Shown here piece after piece: positions 28,613 to 38,100 of a stretch of 64,000 nt of DNA. The position numbers and the translations under genes were made by a program. The notes under the pieces are model-generated. The model made no database searches. It was not told the origin of the DNA and was given only the letters and a program-made list of their open reading frames with translations. Origin of the DNA: Gammaproteobacteria bacterium (GTDB lineage: Bacteria > Pseudomonadota > Gammaproteobacteria > UBA6429 > Thiohalophilaceae). The DNA lies in assembly GCA_024641475.1 (NCBI GenBank), contig JAHECZ010000001.1, positions 1 to 64,000 of the forward strand. Direction: 5' to 3'. Each line of letters starts with the position of its first letter. Within the stretch, counting starts at the first letter, position 1.

Positions 28613-29743
28613 ATGTCAACCCAACGCATCGATACCTTTCTGGATCTGGTGATTAAACAGGGTGGCTCGGATTTACATCTGGTGGCAGGTAACCCGCCAC
28701 GAATTCGTCTGCATGGTATTGCCTATCCGGTAAAATACCGCGAATTATCCGCCGATGAAGTCTATGACCTGATTAAAGATCTCATCCCGGCCAAAAATCA
28801 TGACGAATTACGTGTCAAAGGCAACACCGATTTTGCTTACGCCTATAACGAAGCCATGCGTTTTCGTGTTAATGCCTTTCAACATTTAGGTGGCATGGGC
28901 GCGGTATTTCGTGCCATTCCGAATCGCATACCTGCTTTAAACGAACTGAGTCTGCCTCCGGCAATTAAAAATCTCACGCGGCAACGTCGTGGCTTGATCC
29001 TGGTTACTGGCCCGACGGGTTCAGGTAAATCCACCACCCTGGCAGCGATGATCGATTACATCAACAATGAGCGCAAAGGCCATATCGTCACGATTGAAGA
29101 TCCGGTTGAATATGTCCATACACAAAAGAATTGCCTGTTCAGCCAGCGCGAAGTCGGTACCCATGTCCCCACATTTTCACGCGCACTGCTCTCAGCCTTA
29201 CGCGAAGATCCAGATGTAGTACTGGTGGGTGAAATGCGCGACGCCGAAACCATTCATCTTGCGATCACCGCAGCCGAAATTGGTATATTGGTGTTTGCCA
29301 CCTTGCACACCAACGGTGCTGCGGCATCGATCGATCGTATTGTAAATGCCTTCCCGGCCGGTGAAGAACCCTATGTACGTACCATGCTGTCTACATCATT
29401 AGTCGGCATAGTTTCCCAGGAACTGGTCAGACGTACCGACGGTAAAGGGCGTTTGCCGGCCGTTGAAATCATGATCAACAATCCCGCAATCTCCAACCTG
29501 ATACGCGAGAACAAGGTTGATCAAATTGAAAATGTCATTCAAAGCGGTGGCATGCAAGGTATGCAGCGTATGGATACCGCATTGCGTCGATTGCTGGATG
29601 CGAATTTAATCACCATCGATGAAGCGTATGCAACAGCCCGAAATAAATCCGAATTCGAAAAACAATACGAATCCTATATGAGTGAGCAGGCAGCGCAAAG
29701 AGTCAGCCCGCCATCGACGGATCCCGCAAATATCACTTCATGA
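28613..29743 (+). CDS. PilT-type retraction ATPase, paralogue 2
   Basis: A 376-residue paralogue of the preceding gene, 3 bases downstream. It shows QGGSDLHLVAGNPPRIRLHG, Walker A GPTGSGKSTT, HIVTIEDPVEYVH, Walker B LREDPDVVLVGEMRD and the His box ILVFATLHTNGA. The C-terminus ends in a polar tail (EQAAQRVSPPSTDP). Walker motifs are intact, so it should hydrolyse ATP. Having two PilT-like enzymes in tandem fits the idea of two motors or a mixed hexamer; this is an inference. Confidence 0.9.
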   Translation: MSTQRIDTFLDLVIKQGGSDLHLVAGNPPRIRLHGIAYPVKYRELSADEVYDLIKDLIPAKNHDELRVKGNTDFAYAYNEAMRFRVNAFQHLGGMGAVFRAIPNRIPALNELSLPPAIKNLTRQRRGLILVTGPTGSGKSTTLAAMIDYINNERKGHIVTIEDPVEYVHTQKNCLFSQREVGTHVPTFSRALLSALREDPDVVLVGEMRDAETIHLAITAAEIGILVFATLHTNGAAASIDRIVNAFPAGEEPYVRTMLSTSLVGIVSQELVRRTDGKGRLPAVEIMINNPAISNLIRENKVDQIENVIQSGGMQGMQRMDTALRRLLDANLITIDEAYATARNKSEFEKQYESYMSEQAAQRVSPPSTDPANITS

Positions 29744-29767
29744 ACTTAGCAAAAACACAGGTGCACT

Positions 29768-30436
29768 ATGGCTAAACTAATAATGACTCTTGATGGCGCA
29801 ATCATACGAGAGTACCCCATCACCAAAGAAAGCTTGAGCATTGGCCGCAAACACGGCAATGACATTCAGCTCAACGACTTGACTGTCAGTGGTCGACACT
29901 CCATGTTTACCATTGTGGGTGAAAATACCTTTGTCGATGATTTGGGCAGCACCAATGGCACCTTGCTCAATGGCGGACGTGTCGCCAAGTCACCGGTAAA
30001 ACATGGCGACATTATCCAGGTAGGCAACTATCAGTTTACCTATTACGACAATGATACCGCTGAATATGAACCCACCATGTTCATCCGTGCAGAAATCGAA
30101 GATACCCAGATCATGCAAGTGAATCCGCCCAAGACTTCGGATGCCCGCGGCGAACCCCTCGCCGCCGTACGCATCATGAATGGCCCGCTGGCGAAAAAAG
30201 TACTGGAACTACGCAAACCGTTCAATACTTTGGGATTCAACGGCATCAAAATGGCCATGATTGCGCGCACTGCAACCGGTTATACCATCACCATGATCCA
30301 GAATAATAAATTACGCCGTTCCAATGACACACCCATGGTCAATGGCAAAGCCGTTGGTTCGGAAGCGATTCCACTAAAAGATCATGACATGCTCGAACTG
30401 GTTGGTACGCAGATGGAGTTTTTCTATTTCACTTGA
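29768..30436 (+). CDS. FHA-domain protein
   Basis: FHA domains bind phosphothreonine peptides. The N-terminal half has the full set: SIGRKHGNDIQLNDLTVSGRHSMF (arginine, Ser and His of the phosphothreonine pocket, read in parts) and DLGSTNGTLLNGGRV. The C-terminal half (about residues 130-222: LRKPFNTLGFNGIKMAMIART, NGKAVGSEAIPLKDHDMLEL) looks like a second, degenerate FHA-like beta sandwich. At 222 residues with no membrane segment it is soluble. It is the last gene of the kinase/PilT run, making it a plausible reader of the kinase's output. Confidence 0.92.
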   Translation: MAKLIMTLDGAIIREYPITKESLSIGRKHGNDIQLNDLTVSGRHSMFTIVGENTFVDDLGSTNGTLLNGGRVAKSPVKHGDIIQVGNYQFTYYDNDTAEYEPTMFIRAEIEDTQIMQVNPPKTSDARGEPLAAVRIMNGPLAKKVLELRKPFNTLGFNGIKMAMIARTATGYTITMIQNNKLRRSNDTPMVNGKAVGSEAIPLKDHDMLELVGTQMEFFYFT

Positions 30437-30686
30437 GACACGCATTAACGTCCTATTCTCTGATGAGAATTACTTGGCTGATTCAAACAATTACTTAACA
30501 TTCGTGTGCAACGCACACGAATGCTTCTCCAATCACCGATTGTCTATTTTGTTTTAGAGTTACAAATTTACGGTTTAATATCTGAAATCCTGCCAAATGC
30601 ACTATTTTAATGCGTAGATAAACTTTATTGCACCAAAGTAACCATGTAAAAGTCTAATATTGTTTCTATCTGATTGATTTATTGAG
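30437..30686. other. Intergenic region with a perfect inverted repeat
   Basis: This AT-rich stretch has no plausible gene. It contains a perfect 11-bp inverted repeat with a 3-base loop at 30499-30523 (CATTCGTGTGC, AAC, GCACACGAATG). No U run follows on either strand, so it is not a standard terminator. It could end the FHA transcript by another route or be an operator. Further on, TGCACC occurs alone near 30630, which could be a weak NtrC half-site. Confidence 0.6.
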
Positions 30687-30702
30687 TGGCATGGTCTGTG
30701 CA
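30687..30702 (+). promoter_or_regulatory. Sigma-54-type promoter of the guanidine operon
   Basis: TGGCATGGTCTGTGCA has GG and GC elements at the -24/-12 spacing and matches the consensus TGGCACGN4TTGCA at most positions. It would place the transcript start near 30712, upstream of the riboswitch. Sigma-54 control fits a nitrogen-source operon. Activator (NtrC-type) sites cannot be shown convincingly by eye. Confidence 0.6.
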
Positions 30703-30767
30703 GACCTTAGATGAAGCACAAAAGGACATTAACGGCACCGCTTTGGGCCGTTGCATGTATTTATCAA

Positions 30768-30877
30768 ATGGATGGCTAGGGTTCCGACTCATTACGAGTG
30801 CTGGTCCGAGAGCCATCGACCTGTGAAGGGATGTTCCATTCGACAGGTTACACGGCGGGATAAAAGCCCGGGAGATC
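30768..30877 (+). ncRNA. Guanidine-I riboswitch (ykkC-yxkD class)
   Basis: The RNA contains the conserved pieces of the guanidine-I aptamer: CTAGGGTTCCG, CTGGTCCGAGAG and ACACGGCGGGATAAAAGCCCGGGAG. Paired regions are visible: GATGGCT (30771-30777) with AGCCATC (30811-30817), ACCTGT with ACAGGT, and CGGG/CCCG around GATAAAAG. It ends about 67 bases before the ATG of the ABC binding-protein gene. Downstream, ATCAAC/GTTGAT can extend a helix, and CTCCT (30900-30904) can pair with the ribosome site GGGAG (30932-30936), suggesting control at translation. The class is certain; the switching mechanism is inferred. Confidence 0.95.
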
Positions 30878-30943
30878 AACAGCGTTGCGTCGTTGATTCC
30901 TCCTGTGCCAAAACATTGCCTGTAGCCAATTGGGAGCCCTATC

Positions 30944-31993
30944 ATGAAAATATTCATCTCGTTACTGTTGTTGTCGGCCATCGCCTTGATGCCGAACAGC
31001 GTGTTTGCCAAAGATCATTTTAACGTTTGCTGGACCATCTACGTCGGCTGGATGCCATGGGACTATGGTGCTAAAGCCGGCATCGTGAAAAAATGGGCTG
31101 ATAAATATGGCATTACTATCGATGTAACGCAAATCAATGATTATGTCGAATCCATTAATCAATACACCGCGGGGAAATTCGATGGCTGCACCATGACCAA
31201 TATGGATGCATTGACTATCCCTGCCGCAGGCAATGTCGATTCGACTGCACTTATTGTTGGCGACTTCTCCAACGGCAATGATGGAATAGTCTTAAAAGGT
31301 AAAAAATCACTCAATGACATTAAAGGCCAAAAGATTAATCTGGTGGAATTAAGCGTGTCACATTATCTATTAGCACGTGCCTTGGGTACGGCCGGAATGT
31401 CAGAGAAGGATGTTTCAGTCGTAAATACATCCGATGCCGATATTGTCAGCGTCTATGGAACAGCAAGTGTCTCCGCTGTGGTCACGTGGAATCCACTGCT
31501 TAGCACGGTCCTCGCCACACCAAACAGCTATAAAGTATTTGATTCCAGTCAGATACCAGGTGAAATTATCGACTTGATGGTCGTCAATACCAAAACATTG
31601 CAGGAGAACCCCAAGTTAGGTAAAGCATTGACTGGTGCCTGGTATGAAATCATGTCAACCATACAGGGTAATTCACCCAAAGCCAAAAAGGCCCGCACTG
31701 AAATGGCGGCCGCTTCGGCAACCGATCTGAAGGGTTTTGATGCGCAATTAAAAACGACCAAAATGTTTTATAAACCTGTAGATGCTGTCACTTTTTCCGC
31801 CGGCACACAACTAAAACAAACCATGCAATATGTTGCTGAATTTAGTTTTGCACATGGCTTGTTGGGCACAGGCGCACCTGATGCAAAGTTTATTGGTATC
31901 GAAACACCCACAGGCGTTTATGGCAATCCCGCCAATGTTAAACTGCGTTTTGATCCGACGTATATGAAACTTGCGGCTGATGGCAAACTATAA
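30944..31993 (+). CDS. ABC transporter substrate-binding protein, NrtA/SsuA/TauA type (probable guanidine uptake)
   Basis: A 349-residue periplasmic binding protein with a signal peptide ending in SVFA-KD. The NMT1/TauA-like pattern is clear: FNVCWTIYVGWMPWDYGAKAGIVKKWADKYGI (read in parts) and FDGCTMTNMDALTIPAAG. It follows the guanidine riboswitch, with GGGAG at good distance from the ATG. The ligand is most likely guanidine because of the riboswitch and the downstream enzymes; family homology alone would suggest nitrate, sulfonate or thiamine precursors. Confidence 0.88.
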   Translation: MKIFISLLLLSAIALMPNSVFAKDHFNVCWTIYVGWMPWDYGAKAGIVKKWADKYGITIDVTQINDYVESINQYTAGKFDGCTMTNMDALTIPAAGNVDSTALIVGDFSNGNDGIVLKGKKSLNDIKGQKINLVELSVSHYLLARALGTAGMSEKDVSVVNTSDADIVSVYGTASVSAVVTWNPLLSTVLATPNSYKVFDSSQIPGEIIDLMVVNTKTLQENPKLGKALTGAWYEIMSTIQGNSPKAKKARTEMAAASATDLKGFDAQLKTTKMFYKPVDAVTFSAGTQLKQTMQYVAEFSFAHGLLGTGAPDAKFIGIETPTGVYGNPANVKLRFDPTYMKLAADGKL

Positions 31994-31999
31994 TCCTGC

Positions 32000-32028
32000 G
32001 GCCCTCCTCACGGAGGGCCATTTTCTTT
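32000..32028 (+). terminator. Intra-operon terminator-like hairpin after the binding-protein gene
   Basis: GGCCCTCC (32000-32007), loop TCAC and GGAGGGCC (32012-32019) form a perfect stem, followed by ATTTTCTTT. It lies 6 bases after the binding-protein stop and before the permease gene on the same strand. It is probably a partial terminator or 3' stabiliser giving more binding protein than permease, a common arrangement in ABC importer operons. Confidence 0.8.
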
Positions 32029-32046
32029 GTACGATACGTAAACAAC

Positions 32047-32862
32047 ATGAAACGTTTAATTAACATCCGACCCAGTCCTATTACCAAGGTCATTCTCGGG
32101 GCATTACCTTTTGCGCTGACATTACTCGTCTATTTATGGGCCTCGGATATACGCCTGGCGGAAAATCCCAACGACAAACTCATGCCTGCGTTCAGCAGCT
32201 TCTTCAGTGCCATGGGTGAACTTGTTTTTGAACCGAGCCAACGCAGTGGCGAATATTTATTTTTACAGGATAGTATTTCAAGTTTACGTCGCTTGTTACT
32301 GGGGGTGATACTCAGTGCCAGCGTTGGCTTGGTGCTTGGCGTGCTTAATGGGGCGATCCCAGTGCTTCGTGCCAATTTATCACCTTATATAACTATAGTA
32401 TCGTTAATACCACCCATGGCGGTTTTACCGATCCTGTTTATCGTCTTCGGGTTGGATGAACTCTCCAAAGTCATGCTGATTTTTATCGGTATCACCCCGT
32501 TTCTTATTCGAGATTTGCAAAGCAAGACCCTGGAATTACCGTCAGAGCAACTGATCAAGGCACAAACGCTCGGTGCCTCCACCTGGCAAATCATCATACG
32601 CGTAATGCTGCCGCAGGTGTTACCTCGGTTAATTGAGGCGCTGCGTTTATCTCTTGGACCTGCCTGGTTATTTTTAATCGCTGCTGAGGCGATAGCCGCA
32701 CAGAATGGTCTGGGCTATCGAATTTTTCTGGTACGCCGTTATTTATCGATGGACATCATCCTGCCCTACGTCGTCTGGATTACGCTGCTAGCGTTTCTGT
32801 TCGATTGGCTTTTGCATGTTTTCTCGGAACGTGCCTTCCCCTGGTTCCATACCTCACGATGA
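32047..32862 (+). CDS. ABC transporter permease, SsuC/NrtB type
   Basis: A 271-residue inner-membrane protein of the binding-protein-dependent permease fold with about six membrane segments. It has the cytoplasmic EAA-type loop AQTLGASTWQIIIRVMLPQVLPRLIEAL (read in parts), which docks on the ATPase. It overlaps the downstream ATPase start (ATGA). It is likely the guanidine importer's translocation pore, by context. Confidence 0.88.
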   Translation: MKRLINIRPSPITKVILGALPFALTLLVYLWASDIRLAENPNDKLMPAFSSFFSAMGELVFEPSQRSGEYLFLQDSISSLRRLLLGVILSASVGLVLGVLNGAIPVLRANLSPYITIVSLIPPMAVLPILFIVFGLDELSKVMLIFIGITPFLIRDLQSKTLELPSEQLIKAQTLGASTWQIIIRVMLPQVLPRLIEALRLSLGPAWLFLIAAEAIAAQNGLGYRIFLVRRYLSMDIILPYVVWITLLAFLFDWLLHVFSERAFPWFHTSR

Positions 32863-33656
32863 GTTTTATCAACATCAATAACATCTGGAAGCAATACGAT
32901 CAGACAATTGTTCTGGAGCGCGTCTCAGCCAAAGTCGAAGCAGGCGAATTCATTACCCTCGTGGGCACATCCGGTTGCGGCAAAACGACTTTCCTGAAGA
33001 TGTTACTAGGCACGGAATCACCCAGTCGCGGTAGCATCACGATGGATAACATACCCATACCGCAAGAGCCAGGTGCCGATCGTGGCATCGTATTTCAAAA
33101 ATACTCCGTGTTTCCACATTTAACCGCATTACAGAATCTGATCCTGGCACGTGAATTTGAACGCGCTCCTCTGCTGGGTAAACTATTCGGACAGTCACGT
33201 AAAGAAGTTACCGAACAGGCTCAGGCGATGTTGACGCTGGTTGGCCTGGAACATACGGACGATCGTTATCCGCAACAATTATCCGGTGGTATGCAGCAAC
33301 GTCTTGCAATTGCGCAAGCCTTAATGAAACAACCAAAAATATTATTATTAGATGAACCTTTTGGCGCACTCGATCCAGGAATTCGTGCCGATATGCATCA
33401 GTTGATTCTGAAGATATGGCAGCAAACCAGGGTAAATATTTTCATGATCACCCATGACCTCAAGGAAGGTTTTTACCTCGGTACGCGTCTATGGGTGTTT
33501 GACAAGGTGCGCTACGATCCACAGGCACCCAATGCCTATGGTGCAACCATTACCTATGATATCCCTTTAGGTCATACTGACCGGAATACCTACAAGGAGA
33601 TTAACGAATCACTACACCACAGCGATACACTTGTGACGAGGACTGAGCATGAATAA
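32859..33656 (+). CDS. ABC transporter ATP-binding protein, SsuB/NrtD type
   Basis: A 265-residue ATPase: Walker A GTSGCGKTTFLK, Q-loop VFQKYSVFPHL, signature LSGGMQQRLAIAQAL, Walker B ILLLDEPFGALDP and the H-loop FMITHDLKEG. The track start at 32805 is inside the permease; the ATG at 32859 (MSFININNIW) overlaps the permease stop. The C-terminal extension (VRYDPQAPNAYGATITYDIP) is typical of these transporters. The gene overlaps the next one by 8 bases. Confidence 0.92.
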   Translation: MSFININNIWKQYDQTIVLERVSAKVEAGEFITLVGTSGCGKTTFLKMLLGTESPSRGSITMDNIPIPQEPGADRGIVFQKYSVFPHLTALQNLILAREFERAPLLGKLFGQSRKEVTEQAQAMLTLVGLEHTDDRYPQQLSGGMQQRLAIAQALMKQPKILLLDEPFGALDPGIRADMHQLILKIWQQTRVNIFMITHDLKEGFYLGTRLWVFDKVRYDPQAPNAYGATITYDIPLGHTDRNTYKEINESLHHSDTLVTRTEHE

Positions 33657-34389
33657 CACAGGCTTACTCTATACCGATACATTGGCCGGTGGTTGTCACT
33701 GGTCGATGCGCATGCGCCGCGGCACGTCGTTGCGATTGATCGATACTGACGGCGGCGCGAACGTGGGCATGCTGTTTTATAATCCGGACAATCAGCTGGA
33801 GCGTTACAATGCACCAGACACATTAAAATGTCAGCACACCTTCAAACTCACCAAAGGCAATTGCCTGTACTCGGATATGGGTCGGATATTCTGTTCCATC
33901 ATCGACGACAGTCTGGGCTGGCATGAAACTATTTGCGGTAATAGCACGGCCGCCATCGTCAAACATCGTTGGGGTGAGCACACCTATCAGAGCCACCGCA
34001 ATGATTGGTATCAAAATGGCAACAACAGCTTTCTGATTGAATTGGCAAAATATGGTCTGGGCAAACGCGATATGGCCGCAAATGTGAATTTCTTCAGCAA
34101 GGTTGAGGTTGCCGATAGTGGTGAGTTACGCTATGCACCCAATCACAGTAAGGCTGGCGATTATGTGACGCTACGTTTTGAAATGGATACCTTGGTGGTA
34201 TTTCATACCTGTCCGCATCCATTAAATCCTGCTACTGATTATCCCCGCAAACCGATACAGTATGAAATACATACTGCCACTGTACCGGGTGATAACGATT
34301 TTTGTAAATACTCTCGGCCTGAGAACCAGCGGGGATTTGAAAACACACGTTTGTATCATCTCAATCAGGGGACATGCACCCATGATTAA
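33649..34389 (+). CDS. Urea-carboxylase-associated protein 2-like; carboxyguanidine deiminase subunit
   Basis: The 246-residue protein belongs to the DUF1989 family called urea carboxylase-associated protein. Paired members form the carboxyguanidine deiminase CgdAB, which converts carboxyguanidine to allophanate and ammonia. Visible motifs include [30 protein letters not shown] (in parts), [33 protein letters not shown] and [11 protein letters not shown]. The Cys and His residues suit metal binding. It overlaps the ATPase gene as ATGAATAA and the next gene similarly. Which of the two is CgdA and which CgdB I leave open. Confidence 0.88.
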   Translation: MNNTGLLYTDTLAGGCHWSMRMRRGTSLRLIDTDGGANVGMLFYNPDNQLERYNAPDTLKCQHTFKLTKGNCLYSDMGRIFCSIIDDSLGWHETICGNSTAAIVKHRWGEHTYQSHRNDWYQNGNNSFLIELAKYGLGKRDMAANVNFFSKVEVADSGELRYAPNHSKAGDYVTLRFEMDTLVVFHTCPHPLNPATDYPRKPIQYEIHTATVPGDNDFCKYSRPENQRGFENTRLYHLNQGTCTHD

Positions 34390-35020
34390 GGCCAGTAATC
34401 TGCAAGCTGAACTGGCGACCTTTCGTAAAATCGTCCCCGCAGGAGACTATTTCATGCAAGTGATGAAGCAGGGTCAAACCATACGCATCCTGGACCTCGA
34501 AGGCAATCAGGCAGCTGATACATTATTTTACAATGCCAATGATCCGACTGAACGTTACAGTGCTATGGATACGATCCGCGAACAAGGTAATGTCTATCTG
34601 ACAGCAGGGACGAAGTTACTTTCTAACGAAGGAAACCTGCTGTTGGAGATTGTCGCCGATACCTGTGGTCGACATGACACCCTCGGCGGTGCCTGCGCAA
34701 CGGAAAGCAATACCGTGCGTTATGCCCTGGAGAAAAAAAGCATGCACGCCTGCCGTGACAGCTGGATGCTGGCCGTAGCCGAGAACGAACAATTTGGCAT
34801 GAGCAAGCGCGATATCACCCATAATATTAATTTTTTTATGAACGTACCCGTCACCTCTGACGGCGGCTTGACATTCGCTGATGGGATTTCAGCGGCCGGC
34901 AAATACGTCGAATTACGTGCAGCGATGGATGTCATTGTGTTAATCTCCAACTGCCCACAATTGAACAATCCATGTAACGGCTATAATCCAACACCGATCG
35001 AAGTTTTGATCTGGGATTGA
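34382..35020 (+). CDS. Urea-carboxylase-associated protein 1-like; carboxyguanidine deiminase subunit
   Basis: The partner of the preceding gene and of the same DUF1989 family: [38 protein letters not shown] (in parts), [36 protein letters not shown] and [14 protein letters not shown]. The parallel with the first subunit (LFYN, ERY, GxxKRD, NFF, CP-LNP) shows paralogy. The track start at 34262 is inside the previous gene; ATG at 34382 gives 212 residues and the same 8-base ATGNTTAA-type overlap. It probably forms a heteromer with that protein. Confidence 0.88.
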   Translation: MIKASNLQAELATFRKIVPAGDYFMQVMKQGQTIRILDLEGNQAADTLFYNANDPTERYSAMDTIREQGNVYLTAGTKLLSNEGNLLLEIVADTCGRHDTLGGACATESNTVRYALEKKSMHACRDSWMLAVAENEQFGMSKRDITHNINFFMNVPVTSDGGLTFADGISAAGKYVELRAAMDVIVLISNCPQLNNPCNGYNPTPIEVLIWD

Positions 35021-35111
35021 TCGGTAACGAATAACCACATCAGCGGGACGACTCGCATGATGCATGATAATGGTGAGACGGCTCACCCGTAAATATATTG
35101 GGCACCATCCC

Positions 35112-38100
35112 ATGTTTAATAAAGTCTTGATTGCCAATCGCGGTGCCATCGCTACCCGTATCATTCGCACCTTGCGGCGCATGGGCATTCGTTCCATCGC
35201 CGTGTATGCCCAGGCCGATATCGATTCGTTGCACGTCACCCAGGCCGACGAAGCCTATTCACTCGGCGAAGGCCGTGCCAGCGATACGTATTTGAATCAG
35301 GATAAATTGTTAGATATCGCCAAACGCACCGGTGCAGAGGCAATTCACCCGGGTTATGGTTTCTTGAGTGAGAACCCCGATTTTGTCAGCCGTTGCGAAG
35401 CCCAGGGTATTTGCTTTATCGGGCCAACACCGGAACAAATGTGTGCTTTTGGTTTAAAACATACTGCACGCACACTGGCACGTCAAAATAATCTGCCGTT
35501 ACTGCCCGGTAGCGAACTATTAACTGATATTGCCGAAGCCCTGCAAACTGCAATTGAGATCGGCTATCCGGTGATGCTCAAAAGTACCGCCGGCGGTGGT
35601 GGAATTGGTATGCAGCTCTGCCGCAACCCCGATGAATTATCCCGTGGATTTGATTCGGTCCGCCGCCTGAGTGAAAACAATTTTTCCAACAGTGGCGTAT
35701 TCCTGGAAAAATTTATCGGACGGGCGCGTCATATTGAAGTGCAGATCTTCGGTGATGGTCATGGTCATGCCGTCGCACTGGGTGAACGCGATTGCTCATC
35801 ACAACGCCGCAACCAAAAAGTTATCGAAGAAACTCCGGCGCCGGGACTCACCGCAGCCGCACGTGCCGAATTACACGCCACGGCGGTGCGCTTGATGCAA
35901 GCCGTCCAATACCGAAATGCTGGGACCGTTGAATTTGTTTACGATCAGCAAACGCAACAGTTTTATTTTCTGGAGGTGAATACTCGTTTACAGGTTGAAC
36001 ATGGTGTTACCGAACAAGTATATGGTGTTGATTTAGTTGAATGGATGCTGCAATTAGCCGCTGATGATATGGCCACGTTACCACCAGTGCCCGAACCCAC
36101 AGGTCATGCAATCCAGGTTCGCCTCTATGCCGAAGATCCCTTCAAGGATTTTCAACCCTGTGCAGGATTACTCAGTCATGTCTGCTTCCCGCAACAAGAA
36201 AATCTACGTGTGGATCACTGGATCGACAGTGGCAGCGAGATATCACCCTATTTTGATCCGATGCTGGCAAAAATCATTTGTACCGGCATGAATCGTGAGC
36301 AAGCACGCCAGGAGTTGGTCGGCGCACTAACCGCAACGCAACTGTATGGCATCGAAACCAATCGTGAATATCTTTGCGCTGTGCTCAACAGTGATGAATT
36401 TATGCACGGTCGCATCACGACCCGATTTTTAAATGGCTTTACCTATCAGCCGCAAACATTCGACGTGCTTAGCGCAGGAACCATGACCACGATACAGGAT
36501 TATCCTGGCCGTACAGGTTACTGGCATGTAGGGGTCCCGCCATCTGGCCCCTATGATCCGTATTCATTCCAACTGGGCAATCGTTTACTGGAAAATCCGG
36601 TGAATTGCGCAGGGCTGGAACTGACCTTGAATGGACCGACCTTGCGTTTTAACACCGCTACGCAGATCGTGCTAACCGGTGCAAGCATGCAGGCAATGCT
36701 GGATGAATCAGCCATACCCTTCTGGGAAGTGATTTCTATCCGGGCAGGACAAACGCTAAAACTCGGCAAGGTCAGCGTCGCTGGTGCACGGGCCTATCTG
36801 TTGATTAAAGATGGTATTCAATGTCCAACATATTTAGATGCGCGTGCTACTTTCACCTTGGGGCAATTTGGTGGTCACACCGGGCGTGCCTTGCGCGCCG
36901 GTGATGTATTACATCTGCAGAGCAGCACTACAACCGCGCCAACATCGTCGCTTCCTGATGCACTCCGACCCGATATTTCTACCGACTGGACCTTGCGGGT
37001 GATCTATGGGCCCCACGGTGCACCGGAATTTTTTACCCCACGTGACATCGAGATCTTTTTTGCCAGCATCTGGGAAGTTCATTACAATTCCAGCCGCACC
37101 GGAATCCGTCTGGTTGGACCCAAACCGCAATGGGCGCGCCGCGATGGTGGTGAAGCCGGTATGCATCCGTCGAACATTCACGATAACGCCTATGCGATCG
37201 GCGCGATTGATTTTACCGGTGACATGCCAGTCATCCTTGGGCCCGATGGTCCCTCACTGGGTGGTTTTGTTTGTCCTGCCACTGTGGTGACAGCAGATCA
37301 CTGGAAGCTCGGACAACTCAAGGCCGGCGATAAAATCCGCTTCGAGCCGATTAGCATCGCGGATGCGGTGGCACTCGAACAGGCACAGTGCCAACAAATT
37401 CAAACATTACAAACCGTCAAATGTCATACCACCACCGCTCCCCTAACGTCGCCTGTCGTGAAAGAAATTTCGGCGGATATCCACGGTGTGCAGATCACCT
37501 ATCGACCGGCGGGTGATCATTTTCTGCTGGTCGAATATGGTCCCATGGTACTGGACATTGCATTACGATTTCGCGTACACGCCTTGATGTTATGGCTGCA
37601 GGATCATAAACCGGGTGGAATGCGTGAACTGACACCGGGAATTCGTTCGCTACAAATTCATTACGACAGTACCACGCTGCCGATTGATGATTTATTAGAC
37701 TTATTGCAACAAGCAGAATTAAGTTTGCAGAACATCGATGATTTGGAATTGCCTTCACGTATCGTGCATTTACCGTTGAGCTGGGATGATGCGGCCTGTC
37801 AACTCGCAGTCAACAAGTACATGCAGTCGGTCCGCAAGGATGCACCCTGGTGTCCGAGCAATATCGAGTTCATCCGCCGCATCAACGGCTTAGAGAGTAT
37901 CGACGCCGTAAAACGCATTGTGTTTGATGCCAGCTATCTTGTCATGGGACTGGGTGATGTCTATCTCGGCGCACCGGTCGCAACACCGCTGGATCCACGT
38001 CACCGCCTGGTCACAACCAAATATAATCCCGCGCGAACCTGGACCGCGGAAAACTCGGTTGGCATCGGCGGATCGTACTTATGTGTGTACGGCATGGAAG

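Noticed and set aside
27512-29743. Possibility that one of the two ATPases is PilU
   Set aside because: The Walker A and Asp-box motifs of both look PilT-like; PilU-type features were not seen. A database alignment could change this.
30560-30660. NtrC binding sites upstream of the guanidine operon
   Set aside because: Only isolated half-sites such as TGCACC were found, with no good inverted partner.
30751-31023. 90-residue plus-strand ORF across the riboswitch
   Set aside because: It overlaps the conserved aptamer RNA and the start of the binding-protein gene; the RNA explains the conservation.
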